Translations under genes and position numbers: made by a program
In this document: positions 1 through 13,430 of the stretch, piece by piece
How the letters are laid out: every line of letters starts with the position of its first letter
How positions within the stretch are numbered: position 1 is the stretch's first letter
The notes under the pieces: model-generated
Databases searched by the model: none
What the model was told of the DNA's origin: nothing
What the model saw: only the letters and a program-made list of their open reading frames with translations
DNA from: Mimachlamys varia
Lineage: Eukaryota; Mollusca; Bivalvia; Pectinida; Pectinidae
Direction: 5' to 3'
DNA: 64,000 bases
Assembly: GCA_947623455.1 (NCBI GenBank)
Contig: OX392530.1
Coordinates: 2,641,501-2,705,500, forward strand

Positions 1-3000
1 TACCATATGTGCTTATTTACTAAATTATTTGAACAAAGTGATTCGATTTAGCCCTTGTCCGCCGCCTGTTCTTCACCACGTTGTTACTGTTACCGCCTCC
101 GGTCCAGCTTCGTATGTCGTCTGTGTATATAACTGTCGGTGATAATGGCCATATGTACACAGCGCCGGGAATTACCTCATACTTGTCGATTTATTTGCAG
201 AAAATATGCATCTAACTGATATTGTATAGCCCATTATGTGCACAGTAAATATACGACAGGTTTGAATCCATCTTCTAGTGGTGATGCGGATAGGCAAATC
301 CCACTGAGTCACCGGTGGCTCGAATTCCATGCCCTCAAAGTGCTGACGTTGTTCCCAGGTAGCCCTCAAAATTCTGACGCAGTTCCCAGTTAGCTCTCAT
401 GTTGATGATGTAATTTAAAGCTTACCCTCAATTGGTGACGTAGTTTTCATGTAGCTGTCGATATGTTCCCTGTGAAACCATTATTTCTACTTGTAGAGCA
501 TCCAACTTATGTATTTAAAAATCACGAGAGGATATCAATAGAGAACGAAAACACTATGACCTTTATTTGATCTTTGGCCTTAACCTCAACCTCAAACACA
601 ATGTTAGCAACTGTTTCTTTATAAACTTGATGTGAGGGTGCTTGCTGAGTTTCATGTTGCAAGTCATTGCGACCCCAGAATGAGCTTATGTTTTGACACA
701 GGGAAGAGGGTATCGGGAGGTATGGATGTTATACTGTGGGGAGGTATACATTGTACATTTGTAGTTCATGGTGTTCAATGTAAAAACTACAACATTATTT
801 GTAAATTACATGTAAATTGCATGTATATAAAATATCAATTGTGAGTTACTACATTGCCTGTTGTGGTCGTGTTGGCATCCATACGGGAAAATTATAAATT
901 AAGGGAAATGTGAGAACCATGCGGGTTAAATATATATATTTCTTTCAAAAAATTGCAATTCAGACGTTTCTATGAAAAATAAAAGCATTGTAATGTTTTA
1001 TAGTGTCTCTCAGTTTCTAATAATCTTGATATATATGAAAGGGACCGAGGCAAATAGCCACATACATGCTAGTGACATATATATGTATTAAGATTTCGAA
1101 TGAATAAACCAAAAAATCAATCGAACGGAAGGAAATCATTATTTCAAAATCAGCTTTATGTGGGTTCTTTTTTACATATCTTGTTACACATCGTGTGGCA
1201 TATCGTTTTTCACATCGATATATCCACACATCGCTGTGTGATGAACTGAGTATCGAGTACATCGGCATTGATACGCAGTTCTTGATCAAATATCGACTAC
1301 CAGGACAAACTGAAATATACCCTAAAGAGAAAAGTACTTCTATTACCGATTATTAACGTATTTACAATAACATACGTGGAGTTATAACTTTCTGACTGAA
1401 GAATGTTAAACTCGTCAATTTTTTTCGTATTTTGCTCTTTAAACATGCGTCTAATACAGTACACTTTGTACGTAAATTACGATCATGCCGCTATCTGTAC
1501 CTCGTTTACTGTTAAGAGTGCATGTTGAGGATATGAGATCCCTGAACTCAATCTACCAGCCGTCTACTAATCTTATAAATGACGAGCGGGTTCCATATTA
1601 GATCTATCTACACAAATCGGAAGTGACACTCTGGTGCCACAGGTAATTTGTGTTGCTTAGTTAATGAACCGGAAGTTGTATACTTCAATTTCGATCCATT
1701 TTCGTCAAAGTCAATAGAGTTTCATTGAAGTAAATCGATCCTATGACACGGGCGACCACGCGGTCAGTAGCCGTTGTAGTGTATCCACACAGGACATGGT
1801 CATCGAGTGACCACGTAACTCTATTATACTGATATTGATGTTCTGGTCATTTCAATATTGACATTATAAATTAACGTACACCGATATTATAACCCTCGTT
1901 AGTATCTAGTTATTATATACAGTTTGTATGTATACAAGTATTTGTGTATTTTGCGGTTACATTGGTTGGAAATGAAACAGTGGAGTATACACACTGGAGT
2001 GTACATTTTGTCATATAGAATTGAGACGTTTGAAAATGAAAAACAAGATATCGACCAGTCTCCTCGGCTGTGATCAATCGAGCGTGCCTTCGTGCCCCAT
2101 TTTGTGGCGATGTATGTTTATTTTTGGAAAGGAACCTTCATTATGACAAATGGACATTTATTGTTGTCAATAACCACGTCCATTACTATTTGTAATGAAG
2201 CATAAAATATAAAGCATAAAACAATCGTTCTAATTGAGTTGGAGAGAAATGGGTTTGCTGACATACGTCACAGGAAGACATGGAATAACACCTCTTTGAC
2301 CTATTGCGTCACTTCCGCCGAATGTTATTTGGCGACAGGCAGACATATTTTGTCTTGAGGGAAATCATATTTGTGTGTGTGTGTTACATATAATTGGCAA
2401 TTGAGGAAATATATATATATAAAAAAAATGATGTCCGATTGGATAAACAAAAGATACATTATACATTTCGGCACGCCATTGTAGTGTCGCGTTAGATGAA
2501 TGGATTTAGGAGACCAGGGTGATTTATTGTTCATTATAAACGCCATTACGCATGTATTGAGTTGTTAGAGCACAGACTGTCGACGCGTAGCCAATATTCT
2601 ATAGGCTCAGAACTGTTGAATGTCAGGATGAGTGCCGTGACGTCAGCCATGCCTACGTGATTGCCTGCGTGCACTGGTGGATTCGTAGTTCTGACCGCCT
2701 ACATTTTGACCTTAAACGTTTTCATCGATTGTGTTTCAATTTTTTTTGCAGAAGACAATTCTAATGTATATTCTTAAGCCATTGTCAAAACTCGTCCACT
2801 GTTTCAGTGTCGGTATTCACGTCTAAGGGTCGCCAAACCCTCCCTATAGATGTGATCATCTTATTCTAATCAAGAAAAACTAAAATCCGTTACTTTTTGT
2901 GTTTAACTTAACAAACGTGTACGAGTAAAAAATCTTTTAATCTAATTAATGATACTAATTGCGGTTACGTCTTTGAAAAGAATGTGTTTATGGTTTTTGA

Positions 3001-4636
3001 TTTGTTTATTTTTAAAGGGAGAGGCAGAGGAGGAGAATTATGCAAATAAGACATTAATAAATCTTACAGATTTCCTAATGACTTGTAAAGCGATTCTAAC
3101 TTATAATTTACTCGAACAGGGAAAAACACGGCGAAAATTATTTTTTGAAAGTTGGCACAAAAACGAAAGGAATAATTATATTTTGAAATATTCTGTTAGA
3201 TGATAATTTAATAATTATATTCCAATAATATCAAAATAAAACTAGGGTCACTAGACATTCTTAACATGTGTTGATAAGGAAAATGACAGAGGAGTTCCGA
3301 AAAATGATAATTTTTCTAAACAGGCAGAGCCAGCATCCTTAAAACCAATAATTGACAGAATGTGAGTGACACTTGAGATAAATAACCGTTTGATTGACTT
3401 AAGAAATCAATCTGTCACTTAAAGACTCTATTACAGCTAGCTACAATAAGATCGTTATAATCAAGAATCACATGAACACGTCTAAGACCATCGCCCCGAC
3501 AAGTGGGTGTTACTGTAATACTGAGCTCCAATTTGTCAGGACGTATGATAGGTCAAGAGATGTATAGTTCATCGTAAAGAAAGGCAAGCTTTAGGCTTAG
3601 TTTATAATAATAAGATAGGTTAATGACCGGGGCTTATTTCCGAAAGAAATGTTACGTACGTTTTCTATTAACATAAAGGTGTATCGACCCTGAAGGGCTT
3701 GTCAGTATTAACTCGGCATTCCTTAACCCTATATCAAATTCATATTACATGTAGATGTGGGTGTCATGACCTGATTGTTGACGTCATCATTATAATGCTA
3801 GCTTACGTGTCTGTGACACTGGGTACCACTGATCTACAGCTGATCTCATTCTTTAATTGACCAAGCTTTTATGGTTTACCAAACAGTATACACTAAATAC
3901 TCAATGTTGACAAGATTCTTTATATTCTACCAGATGACCGTAAATTGTTTACCTACTTTAATAAGCACCGTTAACACCCATTGGGAAAGGACTAAATTAA
4001 GTAAAATGCGCGTTATGCAATGGGAATGTGATGTAATGCTTGATTGAGCAGGAGCCGTAAGACGACAACGGGAAGATGATTAGGCCTGGTATATTCGGAG
4101 ATTAATATTAACACACGTAAAGATTAGAGAATGCTTCTGGTTCCATCTAGTGCCGTGTTAACTACTATCCCCCTTCAGGCCTCACATATACTTCTCTTCG
4201 CAAAGCGGGTAGATTTTTCGATTTATCGTCAATGAGGCCTTAATATCAGCAATCCAGAATGAACCATCTTGTACCAGAGTTTCCTAAAAGTCTGCATCTA
4301 GCATACGGCAGACGTGGCACTTCCAGCGAACCAAAACCTCCGCTGGAGAATAGATTGACGTGAGGTTTGCATGTAATAGAACTTCTTTATCTGAAACTAT
4401 GTCTTGTACTTTGATGACAGCCTTTAGAGGCCAATTATGTAGACATTTAGCTTGATTCTGAATCGGACGCCTTTCGTTCCTTGACACGAGAGCGTAGTCT
4501 TCCGTGGGTAGCTGATCTGACCATCAATATGCTTTGACAAAGTAATATTATACCTCTTTCGATCCTGCATTCTTTGTTGGTCATCAGCAAAGAGTATGGC
4601 TCAGAGGATAGTAGTTTTGACTTCACCGCTTAAGTT
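1..4636. other. Non-coding DNA, probably channel-gene intron
   Basis: No open frame here resembles a known protein and no tRNA or rRNA is visible. Only short, AT-rich, low-complexity frames occur. The nearest downstream coding exon on the + strand begins inside the S1 segment of a Kv2 channel, so this stretch is inferred to belong to the intron before that exon or to lie upstream of the gene. Apart from a short degenerate repeat at 331-455 I see nothing distinctive. Confidence 0.5.
331..455 (+). repeat. Degenerate ~31-bp tandem repeat, about 4 copies
   Basis: The pattern CCCTCAA or CTCTCA, followed by a TGACG-like word, then GTTCCCAG and TAGC, recurs at about 331, 362, 393 and 424. The copies have diverged, especially the last two. 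No coding role is evident. Confidence 0.5.
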
Positions 4637-4763
4637 AAACGGCGTTTAAAAGGAGACGGATTTATATAAGTTTCAAACTTTTTTTCTGAATCCTTGTTGT
4701 ATAAAATGTATGTTATGAAATGTCATTGTGAAATAAAATACAGTTTAAACCAAACGGCGTTTA
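4637..4763 (+). mobile_element. Short retro-insert flanked by a 12-bp direct repeat
   Basis: AAACGGCGTTTA occurs at 4637-4648 and again at 4752-4763. The roughly 103 bp between them end in an AATAAAATACAG-like tail. A direct repeat of this length around a short segment with an A-rich 3' end is the expected signature of a 5'-truncated, LINE-mobilised insertion. The source element is not identified. Confidence 0.5.
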
Positions 4764-6630
4764 TTGTACAGATTCCCGTCTTTGCGATATCGATGTGTAT
4801 TTCCATGTCATCATGTTTGCATTCGTCAATTGACGTTGTCGGAAACATCGTTTGGATTGGAGCTAAATAAAATTCGTCACTTATTCATCAAAATTCTCCA
4901 AAATCGTTGAAAAAATGTGAATTTTGATGTCTTATGGAAAATTCCTTCAATTGAAATTCTCCATTGGTAAGCATTACAGAAGTAAAAGAAGTTTCTTAAC
5001 TTAAGATTTTCCCTTCAACTTTTGTAATGCTTTCCTATGGAGACATGTTAGATGAAACCGGGGCCTGAGCATGAAAAGTTTTCTTATAATTACGCGGGGT
5101 TCTGCTGGTTGCTGCCACTGTCTTGGTCTGAAGAAGACTTAACAACTAAGAACATCTTGTGCAAGTTTAGTTACAACTGCATTGTACAAAACCTGTCAGG
5201 TTGTTCGTCGCCCACCTTTCACCAATAAACTGTGGATTCCAGCAGCCGCAGCTGCACTCGCCCGCCCTTAGATAAATTGAGACAGAGGATGGTATGGATT
5301 ACTATGACGTAATCGACGTCACAGATGTCGCGTTACAACAGCTGTTTGATGTTAACGTGCTTTCTGTTGTGACGGACTAAACTAGGAGTGGATACGTAAC
5401 CTCGGTCCCGGATAGTGAGCAGTGGTTTGCTCGATTGGACAGATAAATTGGCGTTACTTGGATACCAGCATTAAACAATAACACTGGTTTGGGATTTCGT
5501 GCCGGTTATTTATGGCTGAATAAATCTAAAAGATTTTGACATTTAAATGTTGAGTATTACCCACATCACTTTGCGAGGGTCACGTGGTCGACAAGGCCGT
5601 TAGACAATTTCGATTGTCAAATATGTTCGTTGTTGGCATCATTTTTGAAAAAGAAAATGTATTATCACGGTAATTGTGCTAATTACTTTTGACTGAAAAT
5701 CGATGCTTTGTTAACTAATGTGATATAAAATGTTGATACACATGTTTATTAACAAAGATTGAATATGAGAAATAAGAGAAATGTTGACATACATGCTCAA
5801 GTGTTGACAGGGATATGATAACGGCACAAAACGAAATATTGACAGTTAAAAATTTTTAAAAAATCGTTCCGACATTTTTCCTCAATGATGTTATTTTTGA
5901 ATTTCAATTAAAAGGCTAAATAGTAATTGACACGAGAAATAAATGGCGTGTCGCTTTAGCACACTAGAGTGATAACCCGCATCCCTTAAAAATGTTAAAT
6001 TTTCTAATTTTCTGAATTATGTAATTCGATACGGGATAAGGAAGCCACGTTAAGAATGCCATGTCGCCAAATTCGTATTTTCAGACAATATTTTGCAGGC
6101 GATTTTATCGGTATTTCAAATGTCAGTTATATTCAGATCTGAAATCAGATGTTGCCAGTTTTATTTCATGCAAGTGTTTCGCTTTTTTCATTGGATTCTG
6201 TTTATGATTGAATATCTTCAACGTTAAGGTATAGACGTGATTGGTTAAAGTCTAGTGCTTGTTGTTTTCAGTTAGTACATTCATATACAGAAAACAATCA
6301 GAATGTTGATATATAAATATAATCATGTTCATGTTAACCACCATATAATATAGAAAATGATCAAACACGCCAAACACAGGATTAACGAATGATCATAACT
6401 ATAAACTTCAACCGAAACATAGCCATTTTACAACCAACTTTCGAGTTTTATGAAGTTCTCGGTCATTATCAGGACTAATTCTTAATCATTTTACCATTGA
6501 ATTATATGCGAAAGTAACAATCCTAAAGCAAAGATTTCTTGGTACAAATAACTTTCAGGAACACATCGCAAGGCTATGTTTTGTACAACTTCTCACAACT
6601 TGCAGATCGAACCTCCCAGCCAGTTTAAAC
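4764..6630. other. Non-coding DNA, nothing recognised
   Basis: AT-rich sequence without a credible exon, RNA gene or ordered repeat. It leads into the 63-bp array. Confidence 0.5.
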
Positions 6631-6633
6631 TTT

Positions 6634-7512
6634 GTCTGTATACCACCTCTCCCAGCTATGAGTATGTGTACCTGTCAGGTACCTAGGATAGACTTTCTCT
6701 GTACACCACCTCTCCCAGCTAGGAGTATGTGTGCCTGTCAGGTACCTAGGATAGACTTTCTCTGTACACCACCTCTCCCAGCTAGGAGTATGTGTACCTG
6801 TCATGTACCTAGGAAAGACTTTCTCAGTATACCACCTCTCCCAGCTAGGAGTATGTGTACCTGTCAGGTACCCGGGATAGACTTTCTCTGTACACCACCT
6901 CTCCTAGCTAGGAGTATATGTGGTTGTCAGGTACCCAGGAAAGACTTTCTCTGTACACCACCTCTCCCAGCTAGGAGTATGTGTGCCTGTCAGGTACCTA
7001 GGATAGACTTTCTCTGTACACCACCTCTCCCAGCTAGGAGTATGTGTGCCTGTCAGGTACCTAGGAAAGACTTTCTCAGTATACCACCTCTCCCATCTAG
7101 GAGTATGTGTGCCTATCAGGTACCCGGGATAGACTTTCTCTGTACACAACCTATCCCAGCTAGGAGTATATGTGGTTGTCAGGTACAAAGGATAGACTTT
7201 CTCAGTACACCACCTCTCCCAGCTAGGAGTATATGTGGTTGTCAGGTACAAAGGAAAGACTTTCCCTGTATGCCACCTCTCCCATCTAGGAGTACTAAAG
7301 TATTTGTGCCTGTCAGGTACCCAGGAAAGACTTTCTCTGTACACCACCTCTCTCAGCTAGGAGTATATGTGGTTGTCAGGTACAAAGGAAAGACTTTCTC
7401 AGTACACCACCTCTCCCAGCTAGGAGTATATGTGCCTGTCAGGTACCCAGGAAAGACTTTCTCTGTACACCACCTCTCCCAGCTAGGAGTATATTTGCTT
7501 GTCAGGAACCAA
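6634..7512. repeat. 63-bp tandem repeat array, about 14 copies
   Basis: A 63-bp unit containing GAGTATGTGTACCTGTCAGG and TACACCACCTCTCCCAGCTA repeats head to tail; the GAGTATGTG word falls at 6660, 6723, 6786 and so on. Copies differ by a few substitutions (GGATAGAC or GGAAAGAC, CCTAGG or CCCGGG or CAAAGG). One copy near 7292 has a short insertion that changes the frame. Because 63 is a multiple of three and the unit lacks stops, both strands show long artificial reading frames. I do not regard them as genes. Confidence 0.95.
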
Positions 7513-8190
7513 GGAAATTCCTCTTTGGTATAACTAATTTATAAATCTGTCAGGATATGTAACTACGAACCTTCAAAAGAATCATCTTTGTACCGATCTT
7601 TCACGGGAACCCTGAGGAATGGTCGGTTTGGGAGTAAGTTAAAAAAAAGATTAACGTGCTTTTATTGTTTACAAAATAAACACAACCATCAGTGGTATGT
7701 AACAACAGGATATACAATTCTTCATGGCGTTTTACTGTTCCCTGTTCTACTCATTATAGCGATTTATTTACACGATATACCTAACACATCTGGAGAACGG
7801 TCTACCAAACTACCATACCGATTGATGATACTGTATCTACACGAAACAATATAATTTTATGATCCACACTTGCCACATATCAACGTTCCGATATTGTGTA
7901 TGGAAGAGCTAGATTTGTCCAGACACAAACAGCTTACAGATTCTTCTCTCTCTGATATCAACTGAGAAAACATGTGCATCAAACCGGGCAGGTATACCGC
8001 CTGTACTTTCTCCATAGTAATGCGGCTGATCTAACATATAAATCTATCTGTGTGGGGTACGTCCATCCTTTGATATGGATGTAAGTGTTTCATTACTATA
8101 GTAACCACTAAATCTTACTATGGTAACGTTTTGATATAATCTAAATATTACAAACAGTACTTTACTTGTTACTATGTGTTTATATTATAT

Positions 8191-8441
8191 GTAGCAGTAC
8201 AATCTTATCGGTGGTCGAGTGGTGCAGTGGAAAACACACTTGCCTTTCACCAAGGCGGCCGGGGTTCGATTCTCCGACCGGACGTGGAAAGTTTTTAGGT
8301 CACCTGCCCGACCATGTGGGCTTCCTCCCACAATAAGACCCCTCGCACGCTACAATCCGAGCCAACAAGAGTGATTGATATAATTATATAACCTATGTCA
8401 TAATTGTTGTAGATAAATAAAGTTTATATACGTAGCAGTAC
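8191..8441 (+). mobile_element. tRNA-derived SINE with 10-bp target-site duplication
   Basis: A box-A-like GTGGTCGAGTGGTGCAGTGG at 8211 and a box-B-like GGTTCGATTC at 8263 mark a tRNA-like head of about 70 bp. The CTTTCAC anticodon-loop region resembles tRNA-Glu(TTC), but its stem is imperfect. An unrelated body and an ATAAATAAAG tail follow. GTAGCAGTAC is repeated exactly at 8191-8200 and 8432-8441, bracketing an insert of 231 bp. This is a SINE copy, not a functional tRNA gene. Confidence 0.9.
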
Positions 8442-8730
8442 TTAAGTTTTCATTTAGCAATGCACATATCTTTAAAAACTCTTGATTTTGAGTGCATTCA
8501 GTATTGCACATGTATTTTGATTATATTTACCATCCAGGAATTAACATTTTGTTTAATCTGGTATATTACCGTTCTGTGGCACGAATCAAGAAAATGATCG
8601 CAAAAAGTGGTTCTCCTTGGAATCCATTGTTGTAGCAGCATGTTATGTCCTGTCTTTAGTGCGTTTATATAAGTACGATACTGACAGCCATATTCTGTAT
8701 TATATTTTAATTGTTTGTTTTTATCTACAA

Positions 8731-8761
8731 ATAGCACGTGATACTATCCATCACGTGCTAT
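8731..8761. other. Perfect 12-bp inverted repeat with 7-nt loop
   Basis: The arms ATAGCACGTGAT and ATCACGTGCTAT are exactly complementary around ACTATCC. Each arm contains the E-box palindrome CACGTG. It is too short for a typical animal microRNA precursor and its function is unknown. Confidence 0.8.
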
Positions 8762-8805
8762 CTTACGCCATCCGTTTAGGTTTCTAACGTTTGTCAGTTG
8801 TATTA

Positions 8806-8893
8806 TCCCCCTTGTTCGTATTTTGCCAATATTTTAATTGATTTTGAGTTTGGATTATGGTTTTGTTGACGCTTCGGTATTCTCTTATTTTTG
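8806..8893 (-). mobile_element. Repeat family F, 3'-end fragment
   Basis: Reads as the reverse complement of the family F consensus seen at 47867-48100. It has CTTGTTCGTATTTTGCC, then TTGATTTTGAG, TTTGGATTATGG, TTTTGTTGACGC and TCGGTATTCTC. It keeps only the conserved terminus of the family, as expected for a 5'-truncated retro-copy. Confidence 0.75.
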
Positions 8894-9229
8894 ATAATGA
8901 CACATCTTATGTGTTGTTAATCAAGGGAAAGGGAAATATAGCCAGTATTCGTCACATATTGGCTAAAACATTTAAAACATCCAAATTATTAACGGTTAAC
9001 GTCACACAGCAGCGTGTTTCGGACGTGCGTCACACACGCAGTTTCTACTGATGTCATACAATCATTTGCCAATGACGTCTTATAACTCTGACGTGCCGCA
9101 ATCATTTATAGCATAAACTGCACACGTTTTCAATGTCTTGACGTCACAAAAAAGATTAGTTTTCTACTGACGTCACACTAACCTGATGCACTAGTAGATC
9201 TAAACAAATATCTGTCCCCATCTCCCCTA

Positions 9230-9326
9230 TATAATCCTTCCTTTGTTCCTATTTTGCTCCTTATTTAATCGATTTTGAGTTCGGATTATGGTTTTGTTGA
9301 CGCTTTGGTATTCTCTTGGTTTTTTA
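9230..9326 (-). mobile_element. Repeat family F, 3'-end fragment
   Basis: A second short copy about 330 bp from the previous one, in the same orientation and ending at the same place (GACGCTTTGGTATTCTC). It again lacks the internal and distal parts of the longer copies. Confidence 0.75.
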
Positions 9327-9329
9327 TAT

Positions 9330-12300
9330 AACTTCTCACCAAATCAATTCCACCTAATAAGGGTTTTTATAAACTACTGAATCAGGCAACTCTTTAACGT
9401 TATAAACATATATCAATGACAATGTGCACATATACATGTAATAAATGTGGGTGTTTACGAACATTCATGTCAGTTGACGTCCCGATCCTGATTTATCTAT
9501 TGGTACGCGTATTCGATATATCTTTGTCATGTTTTTGTCCGAGGAATTTACAAGACGGAGCACCAGACTATTGCCGCCTCTCATTAGATGTCACATTTCC
9601 GAAAGCTTTGTCATCCATTAGCTTCAACATCTCTTGTTTCCGTTCCGGGAGTTGGTTGGTAATATTCTCCAAATTTCTAGGCATAGATTTTACTTTGGAG
9701 TCCGAACTGAATGAACCGAATCTTTTTGCGTGAAGAAAAGCGTACTCGAGTGGGAGAATAAGAGTAATTGTTTTTGATTCAAGAAATGTGCAAGCGACCA
9801 AGGCGCCACAACCAGCCGAGCAGTTGGATAAGGACATATGATTAGGTTGTATGCTGTGTTAGAAAAAGACATCGAACAATTGGCGTTTCCATAGAAACAA
9901 AGAAATATGGCCGTACGCGTCCGACAATAGGAGTATAATCAATAGCAAGAAATGATGTTAAATAAAGCCGTATATATCAAGTCACAACACATAATGGCAA
10001 ACAGTTGTGTGGCCGGTCTCTCCTAGACAAGTGTCTTCGCCTTGTACAGACCAGTATAGATTGACGCGTAGGTCGCCAGTCGTTTGTAATGGCGCTGACA
10101 GATCACTTCCACGGGTTGACGCGTAAGGCTCCGCACAGAAAATAGGTCATTCAGCAAGTAATCAGAAATGTACAATCTATGTCATTAAGACGCTTGACTT
10201 CGTGATTATTTCTAGAAAATCTATTTCTGTAGCTTATTTGTCGTGATGGTGTCCTTACAAGCGAACAGAAATGTATGGAATTGATGATAATATACCGACC
10301 GGTTTCTAGTTATCCGAAGTCGCTAGTGAATGAAACCAATTGTCGTTTGATTTGAGAACATAACACTCACCAGGGGCGGAACCAGATTAGTTATAATGTA
10401 TACCACTTGTTGCTCGTGTATGAATCAGGGTACATATAACATGTTTTGTTTTAATTACGATATGGGTATAACGAGTTGGTTAGATATATCTCATCTCTGT
10501 CTAACCACTGGTAGGAAGACGGGTAGCTTGAAAAAAATCGACACTCCATTTGGATATTGTCATTTCAGCAAGTATGTACTGTTGTGTATCATCTCGAACA
10601 ATTAATTGTATTATGTCTTTCGGCATACTGTATATATTACTAAATTTAAAAGCGCAGCATATGTGTGTGTTACGTCATCTTTCATATATGTTTCCCTGAA
10701 ATGTTTCAACAATTAGGTCATACAGCTGTCCAATTCGGTTGCAGCTGTTTTGTGTAGCTATTATTTTTATACCTAAATATGGTGATATTGAAATTGAGTG
10801 GTTGACGTACCGAGCACGCCCGATCTCATCGCCTGGCCTTTCAGCTGTATGGTAATGTATTAATAAGGATGTATAAATTTAAAGTACCTGTTCCATATCG
10901 ATAAATAAAACATAGCGACCATTATTTTACGAGCTTTAACTAATTACACCCAAGGACATAAAATCATGCGTAATACAGAACCAGGGGACATGTCATCCAA
11001 AGACCATTTATGCGTCTCCAAATGACAGACTTTGAAACCGTTGTTGTTTAACGTCCTTTAACGCCAGTAAATGGCGTGACTCTGTGTCCGTTGTGTATGT
11101 GTTTTGGAGACAGGACATGTTAATATATTTGGCCCGGTATGATAGTGCAGATCTGATGTCATCTTTACAGTGTTATCTCACTGAAACATCATCCTCGAGG
11201 TACCCAACACATAGTCTACCCTCGACAAATCAGAATAACGGGTACACCAGTTGTCGGTATCCTCAATGCTGAATTTAAAGTAGGGAAAGACAACTGTACC
11301 ATTATAAATACTAGGCATGTCCCAGCTTAGGGACAGAACCCATCGCCTTCCCCACATGGTAGGGTGATACGTGTAATTTAAGACCGAGGCAATTATCAAA
11401 AAATGCAGTTATTATTAATATAAATCTTGTTTAAACGTATATTCATAGAAAACAAACATTTAACATAAAAACAATCTGGAGAAACAAAATGATATTAGTT
11501 AACATTGATTGTTTGTGTATTTGTGTTCTTAAGATCTTAAAGTATAAATTGCACGTAGTGATCCTGAGTTTCCCGACTCATCATTGTAACCTGTCATGCG
11601 TGTATTCCACCTGGTAATAAAAATGCCAGGCGTAAATATGTGTTTCATTTGAGCTGATGCTGCTGACGAGAACAACAGCTATTGACAAGATGTAAAATAA
11701 GTAAAACATACACAGGTGAGTTGGGTGCCTGTGATGTACAGGCGAGTCGGCCGTCTGCCACAAAACACCTTGCAGTAGCGCGCGACGTTCCAACGTTGAA
11801 CATGTGCAGAAAATCTGGCGTTGCCATGGTTTTGTGAAAAGTTGAATTAGTGTTGAAACACTTGGCAGCAGTTTGTCGCAAGAAAAGCATAAAGTTCACA
11901 CGAGCCGGAGTAATTACGCAGTTCCAATACTGGATCTCTCACCCAATACTCGTGTGTATCTGTCAGCCAAAACAATTAGCAACAAGAGGCAAATCTCTGT
12001 AGAAATCCTTATCTCAGGTAATCCGGCCACATCCAGCGGATTATAATGAACACGAAATAAAAAAAAAAGACTTCGAAAAAGAAAACAATGGACAATTTAA
12101 AAAAATATAGTCTGTAATTGAAATTTTGGCACAAAAGCATAATCATCTCCTCAGAATACAATACACACAAGGCAGGATTTTCATCATCTTTTATGTGTCC
12201 AGACTAAGTGAGAAGTGTCAGGTTAATAAAAGACGAACTGTGTGATGTTGATTTGATTATATTTTGCTGTTGCCGGTATAAAAAAGACATAACTCATTCA

Positions 12301-13430
12301 TGTTTTTCAAACAGAATTTTGCAAACTCCACCGAATTTTTCAAATAAAACAATTGGGCTGATCTTACATTACAGGGATTGTCAATCGACCAAGTAGTGCG
12401 GGGAACCCTTACCAGAATCTAAAACTTATCCAAGCGTTACAGAAGATAATTTAGATACGTTTTGTATTTATAATAATTAATAAAGAACTGACAAGAACAA
12501 GGACAAACCCCCTACTGGACCGATATTGAGCTGAACCAGACATGTTTACAAGACAAGGGAAGACCCCAGTTAGTGTTTGTTGATAATTTAACTAGCCACA
12601 TACTCGTACGTTGTAATATCTGAAGACATGGCTAATGGAAGTGTTTATAAATCTAGGGAGAAACATAAGAGTTTGATTGTTGAGATTTTGACTAGTATTA
12701 CACCCACTCGCAAATCAGTAATGCATGTTCCATATGTATTACTAACATAATAAAGAGAAGTGAACTTTATATTCATGTAAATACTACATATCAAGTAATG
12801 TTGCTAAGGCATATGTATTACATATGGGTCACTGTCATACGCCTTCAAAATTAACACGGGCCAGTTCTGTTGATCTTTTCGGATGCCAGTAAAATAAAAG
12901 GATTAGTTTGTTTTGTTTGAAGTGAGCAAAAATGCTAAATTTTTATCGGGAACCCCACCGAAACGCATAAAATGCCTAGCTGTCTCCTGTCAAAGGTTAT
13001 ACAATTAATAGCATTGGTGCTTGTTTTATTGCATTTGTTAAAGGGAATTTGTGATTTGTGAAAATCGCATTTTGATGAGAACAAGTTGTCTCAAAAATGC
13101 ATTAATACAACAAATACTTTTTTTAAGTTTGCTTTTGACAGTACATCAAATAACTTTTTTAAAATATTCATCTTGCTGGTAAATCAAGTTTTGTAAATAT
13201 TAGAGAAAATATACTTGCATGTAATTTTTCATAATTTGTCGGACAATTCAAAACATTGCTTGTTTACAGCCAAAATATCTCAAAAAGAAGGCCGAGAACA
13301 AAATTGATCTTTTCATAATATGGAATCAAATAATGGAGTTAAAGAGCTTACAGAACTAGTTTAATTTCACTTCAAAATTCATAAATTAAATGGGTTTTAC
13401 GCAGTTGGCCATTCTGCTTCTACATTAGTT
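9330..13430. other. Non-coding DNA with one repeat fragment
   Basis: No credible exon is seen. Small overlapping frames on both strands around 9.4-9.9 kb and 11.6-11.9 kb have no recognisable motif or splice structure. A fragment of the hammerhead-bearing repeat lies at 10600-10680. The rest shows nothing distinctive. Confidence 0.5.
10600..10680 (+). mobile_element. Fragment of the hammerhead-bearing repeat (body only)
   Basis: Shares TTTCGGCATACTGTATATAT, TACTAAATTTAAAA, GCAGCA and GTGTGTGTTACGTCAT with the copy at 13431-13583. It lacks the CTGANGA and GAAA ribozyme core upstream. Confidence 0.8.

Noticed and set aside
6658..7533. Open frames on both strands in the 63-bp array
   Set aside because: Same artefact of a stop-free unit. 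The frame is broken by the first irregular unit and no conserved domain is present.
8211..8282. Candidate functional tRNA-Glu gene
   Set aside because: The anticodon stem is imperfect, the 3' acceptor strand is missing, and a SINE body with target duplications follows.
9568..9872. Overlapping minus-strand frames of 60-89 codons
   Set aside because: Neither frame has a recognisable motif, signal peptide or splice structure, and they overlap each other.
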